DNA of 57,051 bases from an uncultured Clostridia bacterium (GTDB lineage: Bacteria > Bacillota > Clostridia > TANB77 > CAG-508), in contig CASSLW010000009.1 of the NCBI GenBank assembly GCA_949443285.1, forward strand, positions 1-57,051. Reading direction: 5' to 3'. The notes beneath the pieces are model-generated. The model searched no databases and was not told the DNA's origin. It was given only the letters and a program-made list of their open reading frames with translations. Every line of letters starts with the position of its first letter. The first letter of the stretch is position 1. Made by a program: the position numbers and the translations under genes. This document shows, one piece after another, positions 1 through 8,421 of this stretch.

Positions 1-6
1 TTTTCA

Positions 7-55
7 TTTACAAACAAAATAAAAATTTGGGACATTTTCATTTACTAGTCACAGA
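7..55. repeat. Left arm of terminal inverted repeat
   Basis: Forty-nine bases here are the exact reverse complement of 57003-57051 at the other end of the window. Within the left end the word TTTTCATTTAC occurs twice, at 1-11 and 35-45, a 34-base period. Internally repeated ends starting TGTGAC on the outer strand resemble ends of IS21-like insertion sequences, but no transposase lies inside the window, so that identity is an inference. The window most likely begins at the edge of a multicopy element where assembly stopped. Confidence 0.85.
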
Positions 56-80
56 TAAGCGTTAAATTTTGAAAAAAACA

Positions 81-109
81 TTGACAATAATGTAAAAATA
101 TGATAAAAT
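81..109 (+). promoter_or_regulatory. Sigma-A promoter of rplU-rpmA
   Basis: TTGACA at 81-86 and TAAAAT at 104-109 are separated by 17 bases, with TGA just before the -10 box (extended -10). It faces rplU and leaves a leader of about 100 bases. This is a textbook strong housekeeping promoter for a ribosomal protein operon. Confidence 0.85.
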
Positions 110-118
110 TGGTAACTG

Positions 119-181
119 TAATCCGCTTAGTCAAGGTACACAAACATTAACAACAAGTTAATTACCTTTATTTAAGGATTA
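119..181 (+). promoter_or_regulatory. Structured leader upstream of rplU (L21 leader-like)
   Basis: Two nested complementary segments lie in the leader: TAATCC (119-124) pairs with GGATTA (176-181), and inside it AAGGTA (133-138) pairs with TACCTT (163-168). Firmicutes often carry an L21 leader RNA here that lets the ribosomal protein repress its own operon. The position and nested fold fit that class, but I could not test it against the family model, so the identity is inferred. Confidence 0.5.
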
Positions 182-213
182 GCGAGTATACAAATAAGGG
201 AGGTGCATTTTAA

Positions 214-582
214 ATGTACGCAATAATCGAAAGCTGTGGAAAACAATACAAAGTAGCAGAAGGAGACGTAGTATTTTTTGAAAAACTAGATACAGAGGAA
301 GGAAAAAAAGTAACATTTGACAAAGTAATCCTAGTATCAGAAGAAGGAAAAGTACAAGTAGGAAATCCATATGTTAAAGGTGTAAAGGTTGAAGGAAAAG
401 TAGTTTCACATGGTAAAGCTAAAAAAATCATAGTATTCAAAATGAAAGCTAAAAAGAACTACAGAAGAAAACAAGGACACAGACAACCATACACAAAAGT
501 AGAAATCACAGGAATAAAAACAGCTGCAAAGAAAACAGCAGCAAAAGCAAAAGCTGAAGCTACAGAAAAAGTGGAAGCATAA
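214..582 (+). CDS. rplU: 50S ribosomal protein L21
   Basis: Large-subunit ribosomal protein that binds 23S rRNA. The start [14 protein letters not shown] and the basic segment [15 protein letters not shown] (about residues 81-95) are typical L21 signatures. At 122 residues it is longer than the usual 100-105 because of an Ala/Lys/Glu-rich tail after residue 102, a common low-complexity extension. GGGAGG sits 8-9 bases before ATG. It is first in an rplU-rpmA operon. The prp protease gene, usually between L21 and L27 in Firmicutes, is absent: only 68 bases separate the two genes. Confidence 0.97.
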   Translation: MYAIIESCGKQYKVAEGDVVFFEKLDTEEGKKVTFDKVILVSEEGKVQVGNPYVKGVKVEGKVVSHGKAKKIIVFKMKAKKNYRRKQGHRQPYTKVEITGIKTAAKKTAAKAKAEATEKVEA

Positions 583-650
583 TTTATTTAAAACATAGAT
601 TTTAAAAGAGAAAACATAAATAAAAACGAAACCGAAAGGAGTTGAGAAAC

Positions 651-911
651 ATGGCTCATAAGAAAGGTCAAGGTAGCAGTCACAACGGTAGAGACAGTGA
701 GTCTAAAAGACTTGGTGTCAAAAGAGCTGATGGACAATTTGTCTTAGCAGGAAACATTCTAGTAAGACAAAGAGGAACAAAAGTACATCCAGGAACTAAT
801 GTTGGAAAAGGTAGTGATGATACACTATACTCATTAGTAGATGGAATAGTAAAATTTGAAAGAAAAGGAAGAGACAAAAAACAAGTAAGTGTCTATCCAC
901 AAGAACAATAA
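651..911 (+). CDS. rpmA: 50S ribosomal protein L27
   Basis: Large-subunit protein whose N-terminus reaches the peptidyl-transferase centre. The sequence begins [16 protein letters not shown], with no N-terminal leader. In many Firmicutes L27 is made with a leader ending near FFAS that the Prp protease removes; here both the leader and the prp gene are missing, which is self-consistent. I chose the ATG at 651 because AAAGGAG lies about 9 bases upstream; a TTG at 642 would add three residues but overlap that site. Length is 86 residues, normal for the family. A hairpin terminator follows immediately. Confidence 0.97.
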   Translation: MAHKKGQGSSHNGRDSESKRLGVKRADGQFVLAGNILVRQRGTKVHPGTNVGKGSDDTLYSLVDGIVKFERKGRDKKQVSVYPQEQ

Positions 912-921
912 AATAACAAAA

Positions 922-949
922 GGTCAATCTGAAAAGATTGGCTTTTTTT
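922..949 (+). terminator. Rho-independent terminator after rpmA
   Basis: GTCAATCT and AGATTGGC pair around a GAAA loop and are followed by seven T residues. It closes the rplU-rpmA operon and separates it from the glycan locus. Confidence 0.85.
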
Positions 950-960
950 GTATAAAAAAC

Positions 961-989
961 TTGTAGATACAAGCACTATATGATATAAT
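961..989 (+). promoter_or_regulatory. Promoter opening the glycan locus
   Basis: TTGTAG (961-966), 17 bases, then TATAAT (984-989) with a TGA extension. The -35 box is embedded in a palindrome, CTTGTA-GA-TACAAG (960-973), that could be an operator. Two later promoters in the window (28952 and 30883) use the same TTGTA-N-based -35 box inside a CTTGTA/TACAAG inverted repeat. Confidence 0.75.
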
Positions 990-1025
990 CCAAAGGAAAA
1001 ACAAAACAAAAAAAGAGGAAAAATA

Positions 1026-2006
1026 ATGGAAGACAAAATAGACATTATCTTAACGACATATAACACTAAAATAGAATACCTAAAAAAACAGATAGACAGC
1101 ATATTAAATCAAACATATACCAATATAAAATTATTAATAAGTGATGACAACTCAAGCGAAAAAGAAGTACAAAAAATCCTTAAAGAATATGAAAAAAAAG
1201 ATAATAGAATAAAAGTATACATACAAGAAAAAAATATTGGATATATAAAAAATTTTGAATTCTTATTAAAACAAACAGATGCAGAATATATAATGTTTTG
1301 TGACCATGACGATATATGGTATGAAAACAAAGTAGAAGAAAGCATCAAAAAACTAAAAAGCGAAAATGTTGATTTAGTATATTGCAATTCAACACAAATA
1401 AATGAAAAAGATGAAATTATAAAAAAAGATTATTTTAAATATAAAAACGTACCATTAATAAAAGGAAAAAATAATCTTGCAATATCACGTTGTATAGGAA
1501 TAGGTTGTTCACAAATAATAACTAAACAAGTTAGAGATAAAATGCTACCATTTACAGAGAAAGTAATGGCTCATGACTGGTTGGCAGCTTTTATAGCAAA
1601 TGAGAATAAGGGAATAGCTTATATAGAAGAGCCATTATTTGGATATAGATTACACAATACTAACGTGTTTGGTGGAAGAAATTTAGCACAGAATTTAGCA
1701 AGATGGAAAGATGAAAATGGCAAGACTTATAAATCATATTTAAAATATAGAAAAGAAAAGGTAATTGATAAAGCATACCTAGATGGGGCTAAAATGTGCA
1801 AACAATATGCAAAAAATGAAGCTAATAAGAAGTTTCTAACAGAAATTATTCATTATTATGAAAATTTGGAAAAAAGCAAATATGTGAATTTTCATATTTT
1901 TAAATATTTTAAGTTTTTGGCTGGAAAAAATCTTTTTAAGAAAAGCATTAAGGAAATAGTGATTTTTCATTTTCCGATAATCGGATTTTTGGAATTTGTA
2001 AAATAG
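1026..2006 (+). CDS. Family 2 glycosyltransferase, rhamnosyltransferase-like
   Basis: GT-A fold glycosyltransferase, 326 residues. The nucleotide-sugar domain starts at IILTTYN (7-13), has SDDNS near 39-43, and the metal-binding DHDD at 93-96 followed by IWYENK. The remainder, with HDWLAAFIA and a C-terminal basic helical region, resembles rhamnosyltransferases that add L-rhamnose to surface polysaccharides, which would fit the rmlDACB operon downstream. The exact sugar cannot be read from sequence. It has its own promoter at 961-989 and stands apart from the next gene by 94 bases containing another promoter. Confidence 0.85.
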   Translation: MEDKIDIILTTYNTKIEYLKKQIDSILNQTYTNIKLLISDDNSSEKEVQKILKEYEKKDNRIKVYIQEKNIGYIKNFEFLLKQTDAEYIMFCDHDDIWYENKVEESIKKLKSENVDLVYCNSTQINEKDEIIKKDYFKYKNVPLIKGKNNLAISRCIGIGCSQIITKQVRDKMLPFTEKVMAHDWLAAFIANENKGIAYIEEPLFGYRLHNTNVFGGRNLAQNLARWKDENGKTYKSYLKYRKEKVIDKAYLDGAKMCKQYAKNEANKKFLTEIIHYYENLEKSKYVNFHIFKYFKFLAGKNLFKKSIKEIVIFHFPIIGFLEFVK

Positions 2007-2042
2007 AAACTTAATTAAACTAACGTGCAAAATATCGATACA

Positions 2043-2071
2043 TTGACAAAAACAGCAATTGAATATAGAAT
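2043..2071 (+). promoter_or_regulatory. Sigma-A promoter before the metallo-hydrolase gene
   Basis: TTGACA (2043-2048), 17-base spacer, TAGAAT (2066-2071). It lies 30 bases before the next start and is the probable main promoter for the exporter genes that follow. Confidence 0.75.
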
Positions 2072-2100
2072 AAGAAAGTACAAAAAGAGTGTGAAAAATA

Positions 2101-2997
2101 ATGAAACAAGATAATAAAAATAGTATCAGAAAAATTAGTATTATATTAATAGCAATAATATCAATTATAATAGCAATTAGTGTACTTGGGAAAACAACAC
2201 AATTAACCCAATTAAAAAACAACACAAATACACAAATGATGGGATATCTTATAAAAACTGACAATGGAAAGCTAATTGTAATAGACGGTGGATTAAAAGA
2301 AGATGCTCCGAATTTACTAAGCAAAATAGAGCAAGAAGGTGGAGAAGTAGAAGCTTGGTTTCTAACACATCCACATATGGACCATGTGGGAGCCTTTCAA
2401 GAAATAGTAGAGACATCAGATATTAAAATAAATAAAGTATATACAACTTTAAATGAATTAAGTTGGTATGAACAATACGAAGAATATAGAAATCCTAAGA
2501 CAAGAGAATTTTTTCAAACATTAGAAAATGAAAAAATAAAAAATAATTTACACGAAGTAGAGCTTAACGAGAAAATAAAAATTGACAACATAAATTGCGA
2601 GATATTAGGAATAAAAAATCCTGAATTCACAGATAATGCAGGAAATAACTCTAGTATGGTAATAAAAATGAAAATACACAATAAAAGTGTATTATTCCTA
2701 GCAGATACAGGAGTAGAAAGTGGACAAAAGTTACTAAAAAATCAAAAAGAAAAATTAAAAGCAGACATTGTTCAAATGGCACATCATGGGCAAAATGGAG
2801 CTGAAAAAGAAGTATATGAACAAATAAAACCTAAAATCTGTTTATGGCCAACAGCAGAGTGGTTATGGAATAATGACCCAGGCACAGGATATAATACAGG
2901 AAATTGGAAGACAATAGAAACAAGAAAATGGATGCAAGATTTAGGTGCAACAGAAAATTATGTTGAAAAAGACGGAGATATAACAATTAATATCTAA
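2101..2997 (+). CDS. Membrane-anchored metallo-beta-lactamase-fold hydrolase (ComEC C-terminal-like)
   Basis: A 298-residue protein with one N-terminal membrane segment (about 11-29) and an outward-facing metallo-beta-lactamase domain. The zinc signature HPHMDH is at 90-95; further ligands are likely in LADTG (about 199-203) and the MAHHG motif (about 226-230). The layout resembles the stand-alone extracellular domain of ComEC/Rec2, thought to be a nuclease, but such proteins also occur in wall-polymer loci where the substrate is unknown. It directly precedes the ABC exporter pair, so a role in processing a secreted phosphodiester polymer is possible. That role is inference only. Confidence 0.75.
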   Translation: MKQDNKNSIRKISIILIAIISIIIAISVLGKTTQLTQLKNNTNTQMMGYLIKTDNGKLIVIDGGLKEDAPNLLSKIEQEGGEVEAWFLTHPHMDHVGAFQEIVETSDIKINKVYTTLNELSWYEQYEEYRNPKTREFFQTLENEKIKNNLHEVELNEKIKIDNINCEILGIKNPEFTDNAGNNSSMVIKMKIHNKSVLFLADTGVESGQKLLKNQKEKLKADIVQMAHHGQNGAEKEVYEQIKPKICLWPTAEWLWNNDPGTGYNTGNWKTIETRKWMQDLGATENYVEKDGDITINI

Positions 2998-3035
2998 ATG
3001 GAAGGAGAGAAAGTGGTGTAAAACCACGATAAAAT

Positions 3036-3827
3036 ATGGAATTTATTAAAATACTTTTTAAAAATAGAAAACTAGCATTTTCATTAGGAAAAAATGACTT
3101 TAAAAATAGATTTGCAAATACAAGCTTAGGTAGCGTTTGGGGATTTTTACAACCATTTGTATTTATGTTTACATATGTAATTGTGTTCCAATATATATTA
3201 AAAACAGGAAGTGCAGGAAATGACCCATATGTTGTATGGTTTATACCAGGTATGGTTATGTGGCAATGTATTAATGACACAGTAATAAGTGCAAGTAATT
3301 CTATTAGAAATTACAGCTATCTGGTAAAAAAAGTAGTATTTCCAGTGGATATAATACCTGTGATTTCAATAATAGCAAGTGGATTTGTAGCAATATTTTT
3401 ATTTGTAGTTGCAATTGCAGTAGGAATAATATTTAAATATGTACCAAACTTTTTACAAATAATTTATATAATTATAGCAGCATATGCATTTTTAATAGCA
3501 TTTACAAGATTTACATCAGCAGTTACAACACTAGTTCCAGATTTTTCACAATTACTAACTATAGCAATGCAACTATTTTTCTGGTTTACACCAGTTGTAT
3601 GGAACTTATCAATGCTTTCTAATCATCCTTTGATACTTAAAATTATGAAATGTATGCCATTTAACTATTTAGTATCAGGATTTAGAGATGCATTTATTTC
3701 AAGCAATATAGTAACAGAAGGTCATGGAATATATACAATTGTTTTTTGGATAATTACAATAGTAATGTTTGTATGGGGAAACTATACATTTAAGAAAAAC
3801 AAAAAAGATTTTGCAGATGTATTATAA
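3036..3827 (+). CDS. ABC-2 type polysaccharide export permease (TagG/Wzm family)
   Basis: A 263-residue integral membrane protein with about six membrane segments and the family-typical N-terminal amphipathic stretch. The motif VWGFLQPFVFMFTYVIVF (about 34-51) is characteristic of ABC2 permeases for teichoic acids and O-antigens. It pairs with the ATPase immediately downstream to move a lipid-linked polymer across the membrane. Only 26 bases separate the two genes. Substrate assignment rests on context: wall-polysaccharide genes on all sides. Confidence 0.9.
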   Translation: MEFIKILFKNRKLAFSLGKNDFKNRFANTSLGSVWGFLQPFVFMFTYVIVFQYILKTGSAGNDPYVVWFIPGMVMWQCINDTVISASNSIRNYSYLVKKVVFPVDIIPVISIIASGFVAIFLFVVAIAVGIIFKYVPNFLQIIYIIIAAYAFLIAFTRFTSAVTTLVPDFSQLLTIAMQLFFWFTPVVWNLSMLSNHPLILKIMKCMPFNYLVSGFRDAFISSNIVTEGHGIYTIVFWIITIVMFVWGNYTFKKNKKDFADVL

Positions 3828-3853
3828 AAATGAGACGTGGAGGAAAGAACTAA

Positions 3854-5188
3854 ATGAATGATAAAGAAAAAATGGATGATGTAGTAATAAAAATAGAAAA
3901 ATTATACAAAAATTATAAAATGTTTTCTGGAAGAAAAGACAGACTACTAGAAACAATTTTGCCGAAATATCAAAAACATACAGAATTTATTGCAATAAAC
4001 AACTTAGATTTAGAAATAAGAAAAGGCGAAGTGTTAGGAATTTTAGGTAAAAATGGAGCCGGAAAATCAACTTTATTAAAAATGATAACAGGAGTAGTAA
4101 CGCCAACATCCGGAAAATTAGAAGTAAAAGGAAAAATAAGCTCATTACTTGAACTTGGAACTGCATTTAATATGGAATTAACAGGAGAAGAGAACATTTA
4201 TCAACATGGACAAGTAATGGGATTGACTAGAGAAGAAATAGAGCTAAAAAAGCCAGAAATTATAGAGTTTGCAGATATTGGGGACCATCTATATCAACCA
4301 GTAAAAACATATTCTTCAGGAATGTTTGCAAGACTAGCATTTGCATGTGCAATAAATGTTGATCCAGATATTTTAATTGTAGATGAAGTGTTATCAGTAG
4401 GAGATATGGCATTTCAACTAAAATGTTTCAAAAAATTTGAACAATTTAAGGAAAGTGGAAAAACTATTTTATTTGTTACTCATAATGTTTCAGATGTTAT
4501 AAGAAATTGTACTAGAGCAATAATTATAAATGAAGGTAAGAAAATATATGATGGAGATGTAAAAAACGGAGTAGAAAAATACAAAAAAATCATAGTTAAA
4601 TTAGACGAAGATAGAGAAATAATAGACAAAAAAGAAGCACTAGAAAAAGAACAAATAAAAGACGTAGAAGCAAAAAAAGTAAATATACTAGAAGGAGAAT
4701 GGAAAAAGAATTATTCAATAAATCCTAATATGATAGAATACGGAAATGGAAAAGCAGACGTAATAGATTTTGGAATTTTTGATACAGAAGGTAATGTTTT
4801 AACATCAATAGAAAATGACAAAGAAATAGTATTAAAATCAAAAATAGTATTTAATGAAAAAGTTACTGACCCAATCTTTACAATGACAGTAAAGGATTTT
4901 AAAGGACTAGATATGATGGGAACAAACACTTTACAAGAAAAAATGATTACTGGAATGTATGAAAAAGGAGACGTAGTTGTTGCAGAATTTAAGCAAAAAC
5001 TAAACTTAGCTCCAAATAAATATACACTATCATTTAGTTGTACACATTTTAATAGCAATGGAGAATTGGAGGTATTAAGCAGAAAATACGATGCATTATT
5101 AGTAGAGATAACATCAAATAAAGATTGTGTTGGACTATGTAGATTAGACTCAGATATAACCATAACGAAAATGAAAGGGGAAAAATAA
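3854..5188 (+). CDS. ABC polysaccharide exporter ATPase with C-terminal glycan-binding domain (TagH/Wzt type)
   Basis: Walker A GKNGAGKST at 65-73, signature YSSGM at 153-157, Walker B ILIVDEVL at 173-180, and a switch histidine in TH just after LFV. Residues 1-245 form the ATPase. A linker is followed by a C-terminal beta-sandwich (about 290-440) like the Wzt carbohydrate-binding domain, which in O-antigen exporters recognises a terminal modification of the finished chain. That suggests the exported polymer is capped before export. The ribosome binding site is GGAGGAAAG about 8 bases before ATG. Its stop is directly followed by the next start. Confidence 0.92.
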   Translation: MNDKEKMDDVVIKIEKLYKNYKMFSGRKDRLLETILPKYQKHTEFIAINNLDLEIRKGEVLGILGKNGAGKSTLLKMITGVVTPTSGKLEVKGKISSLLELGTAFNMELTGEENIYQHGQVMGLTREEIELKKPEIIEFADIGDHLYQPVKTYSSGMFARLAFACAINVDPDILIVDEVLSVGDMAFQLKCFKKFEQFKESGKTILFVTHNVSDVIRNCTRAIIINEGKKIYDGDVKNGVEKYKKIIVKLDEDREIIDKKEALEKEQIKDVEAKKVNILEGEWKKNYSINPNMIEYGNGKADVIDFGIFDTEGNVLTSIENDKEIVLKSKIVFNEKVTDPIFTMTVKDFKGLDMMGTNTLQEKMITGMYEKGDVVVAEFKQKLNLAPNKYTLSFSCTHFNSNGELEVLSRKYDALLVEITSNKDCVGLCRLDSDITITKMKGEK

Positions 5189-6727
5189 ATGGTTCAAAAT
5201 ATATTAGAAACATTTGAAACCAACATAATAAAATGGTATCCGTTCAAAAATGATGCAGCAATCATACAAATAGGTACTAACAAAACAATTGAAAATGAAT
5301 TAAAAAAAGTTTTAAAAGATGTGAAAAGTATATCAAAAATTGATGAGTTAGAAGAAAACACAAAATATGATTATGCATTAATATATGGCTATGAAAAACA
5401 AACAGATACAATTGAAAAGACATTAAAAGTATTGAATGAAAATGGAAAATTACTAATTATAGGAAACAATGAATTTGGAATCAATAATTGGAGCAAATAT
5501 GACAAAGTCTTAGAATTAGAAAAACATTGTGAAAAGTTATCTACCATAAAGAAAATAAAGGAAACAGTAAAGAAAAATGGGTTAGACGAAACTAATACAT
5601 TTTATGTTTTTCCTAATTACAAATATGCAGAAATAATCATAAACGAGCAAGAAAAAATAGAAAAAGGACATATTGAAAGATATTGTCCAGAAATAGACGA
5701 AAACGAAATAAAAATATTTGACGAAAATAAAATTTTAAAAAATATTATAGTAAATAACCCTGAAATGATAGAATTTTTTGCAAATTCATACTTTATAGAA
5801 GCAAGCAAAAAAGAAATAGATACAGACATAAAACTAGTATCATATAACAATTGCAGAAAAGAAAAATATAGATTAATAACCATAATAAAAGAAGATATAG
5901 TAGAAAAAATGTCAGCAACAGTAGAAGCAAAAGAACATATAAATAATATGAAAGAAACAATACAAAAAGTAAAAAATAGTGGCATTGAAATACTAGATTA
6001 TGAAAAAGATGACAAAATTTATAGTAAATTAATAAAAAACAATAAAAAATTAGATGAAATAATTAATGAAAATTATGATAATTTAGAATATATAATAAAT
6101 ATTCTAAAAGACATTGAAAATATTTTATTAAAAAATGCAATAGAATATGCGGAATGTAAAGATAAGGTAAATTTAAGAGGAGAAAATGAAGAAAGCATAA
6201 GCAAACTACACTTTTTACAGGAAGCGTTTTGGGATATGATACCTAAAAATTGTTTTTATATAAATGAGCAATACACTTTTTTTGATCAAGAATGGAAAGA
6301 AGAATATTTGCCAGCAGAATTTTTAATATATCGAGCTATAGTAAACTCATATGACTTAGTAAGAAATGTAAATATTGATGAATTATTAGAAAAATTAGGA
6401 ATTTTAGAATATAAGGAATATTTCCAAAAGATAGATGAAGAATTAAGAAATGAAATAATAGACAAAGAAATATTTGAAGTGATGTATTTAAAAAATATAA
6501 AAGCAGTTGACAATCTAATAAATGATCAAAAAATAACTAATAAATGTAATGAACAAATAAAGGAAGACAATAATAACAAACAGAAATATATAATAGAACT
6601 TGAAGAAGACAACAGAAAAAAACAAGAATACATAGAAATGCTAGAAAAAGACAGAACAGCGAAACAAGAATATATATCAAAATTAGAAGAAAAAGCTAAT
6701 AAAAAATTTCATTGGAGAGGAAAATAA
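5189..6727 (+). CDS. Methyltransferase-like / kinase-like coiled-coil protein of the glycan locus
   Basis: A 512-residue protein I cannot name with certainty. Residues about 20-140 resemble a degenerate class I methyltransferase: a nucleotide-fold start AAIIQIG, and ENGKLLIIGNNEFG where related proteins carry GGxLLIAIEN. The middle part contains FFDQEWKEEYLPAEF, reminiscent of a kinase-like domain found beside such methyltransferases in Clostridia glycan clusters. The last 70 residues are a strongly charged coiled coil with a repeated EYI-x-LE motif. It starts directly at the ATPase stop (translational coupling) and precedes two long glycosyltransferases. A chain-modifying or chain-length role is a guess. 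Confidence 0.55.
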   Translation: MVQNILETFETNIIKWYPFKNDAAIIQIGTNKTIENELKKVLKDVKSISKIDELEENTKYDYALIYGYEKQTDTIEKTLKVLNENGKLLIIGNNEFGINNWSKYDKVLELEKHCEKLSTIKKIKETVKKNGLDETNTFYVFPNYKYAEIIINEQEKIEKGHIERYCPEIDENEIKIFDENKILKNIIVNNPEMIEFFANSYFIEASKKEIDTDIKLVSYNNCRKEKYRLITIIKEDIVEKMSATVEAKEHINNMKETIQKVKNSGIEILDYEKDDKIYSKLIKNNKKLDEIINENYDNLEYIINILKDIENILLKNAIEYAECKDKVNLRGENEESISKLHFLQEAFWDMIPKNCFYINEQYTFFDQEWKEEYLPAEFLIYRAIVNSYDLVRNVNIDELLEKLGILEYKEYFQKIDEELRNEIIDKEIFEVMYLKNIKAVDNLINDQKITNKCNEQIKEDNNNKQKYIIELEEDNRKKQEYIEMLEKDRTAKQEYISKLEEKANKKFHWRGK

Positions 6728-6729
6728 AT

Positions 6730-8400
6730 ATGTGCATAGAAAAGGTACTACCAAGAGGTTCTAAGAGAAGAGAAGTTATGAGAAATATCTATTCAAAATA
6801 TTTTCAAAAATATAATGAAGAAGAAAGAATATATAAAAAATGGATAAATAAAAATGAGCCTAACAAAAAGATGCTAAACGAACAAAGAAAAGCGAAATTT
6901 GAAATAAACCCCAAAATAAGTATAGTGGTTCCAGTATACAATACACCTGAAAAGTTTTTTAAAGAGCTAGTAAAAAGCTTAAAAAAGCAAACATATACTA
7001 ACTGGGAATTGTGTTTAGCAGATGGTTCACCAGAGCCTATAAAATATATGCAAGAATATCCTAAAAAAGACAGTAGAATAAAATATAAAATAATAGGTGA
7101 AAATAAAGGAATTTCTGGTAATACTAATGAAGCACTTAAACTTGCAACAGGTGAATTTATAGGCTTGCTAGACCATGATGATTTATTACCAATATTTTCA
7201 TTATATGAAGTTGTAAAAGCTATAAATGAAAATCCAGAAGTAGAGTTTATATATTCTGATGAAGATAAATTGGAAACAGCAAAAGGACCAAGATATGGAG
7301 TATTCTTTAAACCAGATTTTTCTCCATACACATTAAATAGTGCCAATTATATTTGCCACTTTAGCTTGTTTAAAAAGGAATTAATGGACAAGTTACAAGG
7401 CTTTAGAAGTGAATACGATGGAAGCCAAGACTTTGACATAGTAGCAAGAGCATCTGAATTAACAAACAACATAGTTCATATACCAAAGGTACTATATCAT
7501 TGGAGAGCACATAGAAATTCAACAGCTCAAAATTCAGACTCTAAACCATATGCTTTTGAAGTAGGAAAAAAAGTAATAAAAGACCACATAAAAAGAAGTT
7601 TAGATGTTGATGTAAAAGTAGAAGATGGGTTGACACCAGGAAGTTATGAACTAATATATGGATTAAAAAGTACACCAAAAGTTAGTATTATAATTGATGT
7701 AAGAAACGCTACAAAAGAAGAAAAAGAAAATTTGTTACAAAAATTAGAGAGTACTACATATGAGAATATAGAAAAAATATTAGTAGAATCTGAAGAAAAA
7801 GATTATGAAAGTATAAATAAAGCAATTCAAAAATCAACAGGGGAATATTTTATAATAGTAGATAAATATTTGGAGAAAATAGATAAACGAAATTATATAG
7901 AACAATTATTAGGAATTTGTCAAGATGAAACAGTAGGAATTGTTGGAACAAAATTATATAACCAAAATGATACAGTAGAGCATAGTGGAATTATTCTAGG
8001 AATGAATGGAGCAGGAGACTTTTTATATAAAGGAGCGCCAAAAGACGCAGGAACATATATGCAAAGATTATTAATAATTCATAATCTTACTTGTGTATAC
8101 ACAAAATATGCTTTAATTAATAGAAGATTTTTTGAAGAAGTAAAAGGTTTTACAACAGAATATACAGGAAGATTAATTAGTATTGATTATTCTTTAAAAA
8201 TGCAAGAAATAGGAAAACAAGTTGTTATAAATCCTATAATAACTTTCTGTGTTAACAAATTATCTGACGAAGAACAAAAAGGAGAATCTATAGAAAAATT
8301 CAAACAAAAATGGAACAAATATTACATACAAGGAGATAGATTCTTTAGTCCTAATTTAAGCAAAAAAGAAACAGGATTAGCAATAAAAACAGACGAATAA
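6730..8400 (+). CDS. Two-domain family 2 glycosyltransferase
   Basis: A 556-residue protein. After a basic 60-residue N-terminal region comes a full GT-A domain: ISIVVPVYN (63-71), LADGSPEP, the metal site DHDD (148-151) and YSDEDK (175-180). A second, degenerate GT-A-like domain begins near residue 316 (KVSIII) and lacks a clear DxD. This layout is common in long surface-glycan synthases of Clostridia. I chose the ATG at 6730 because GGAGAGG lies 9 bases upstream; an upstream TTG at 6712 would bury that site. It overlaps the end of the previous reading frame's region with no gap to speak of, so the genes are cotranscribed. Confidence 0.88.
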   Translation: MCIEKVLPRGSKRREVMRNIYSKYFQKYNEEERIYKKWINKNEPNKKMLNEQRKAKFEINPKISIVVPVYNTPEKFFKELVKSLKKQTYTNWELCLADGSPEPIKYMQEYPKKDSRIKYKIIGENKGISGNTNEALKLATGEFIGLLDHDDLLPIFSLYEVVKAINENPEVEFIYSDEDKLETAKGPRYGVFFKPDFSPYTLNSANYICHFSLFKKELMDKLQGFRSEYDGSQDFDIVARASELTNNIVHIPKVLYHWRAHRNSTAQNSDSKPYAFEVGKKVIKDHIKRSLDVDVKVEDGLTPGSYELIYGLKSTPKVSIIIDVRNATKEEKENLLQKLESTTYENIEKILVESEEKDYESINKAIQKSTGEYFIIVDKYLEKIDKRNYIEQLLGICQDETVGIVGTKLYNQNDTVEHSGIILGMNGAGDFLYKGAPKDAGTYMQRLLIIHNLTCVYTKYALINRRFFEEVKGFTTEYTGRLISIDYSLKMQEIGKQVVINPIITFCVNKLSDEEQKGESIEKFKQKWNKYYIQGDRFFSPNLSKKETGLAIKTDE

Positions 8401-8421
8401 TAAAAAAGCGAGGGAAATTTA

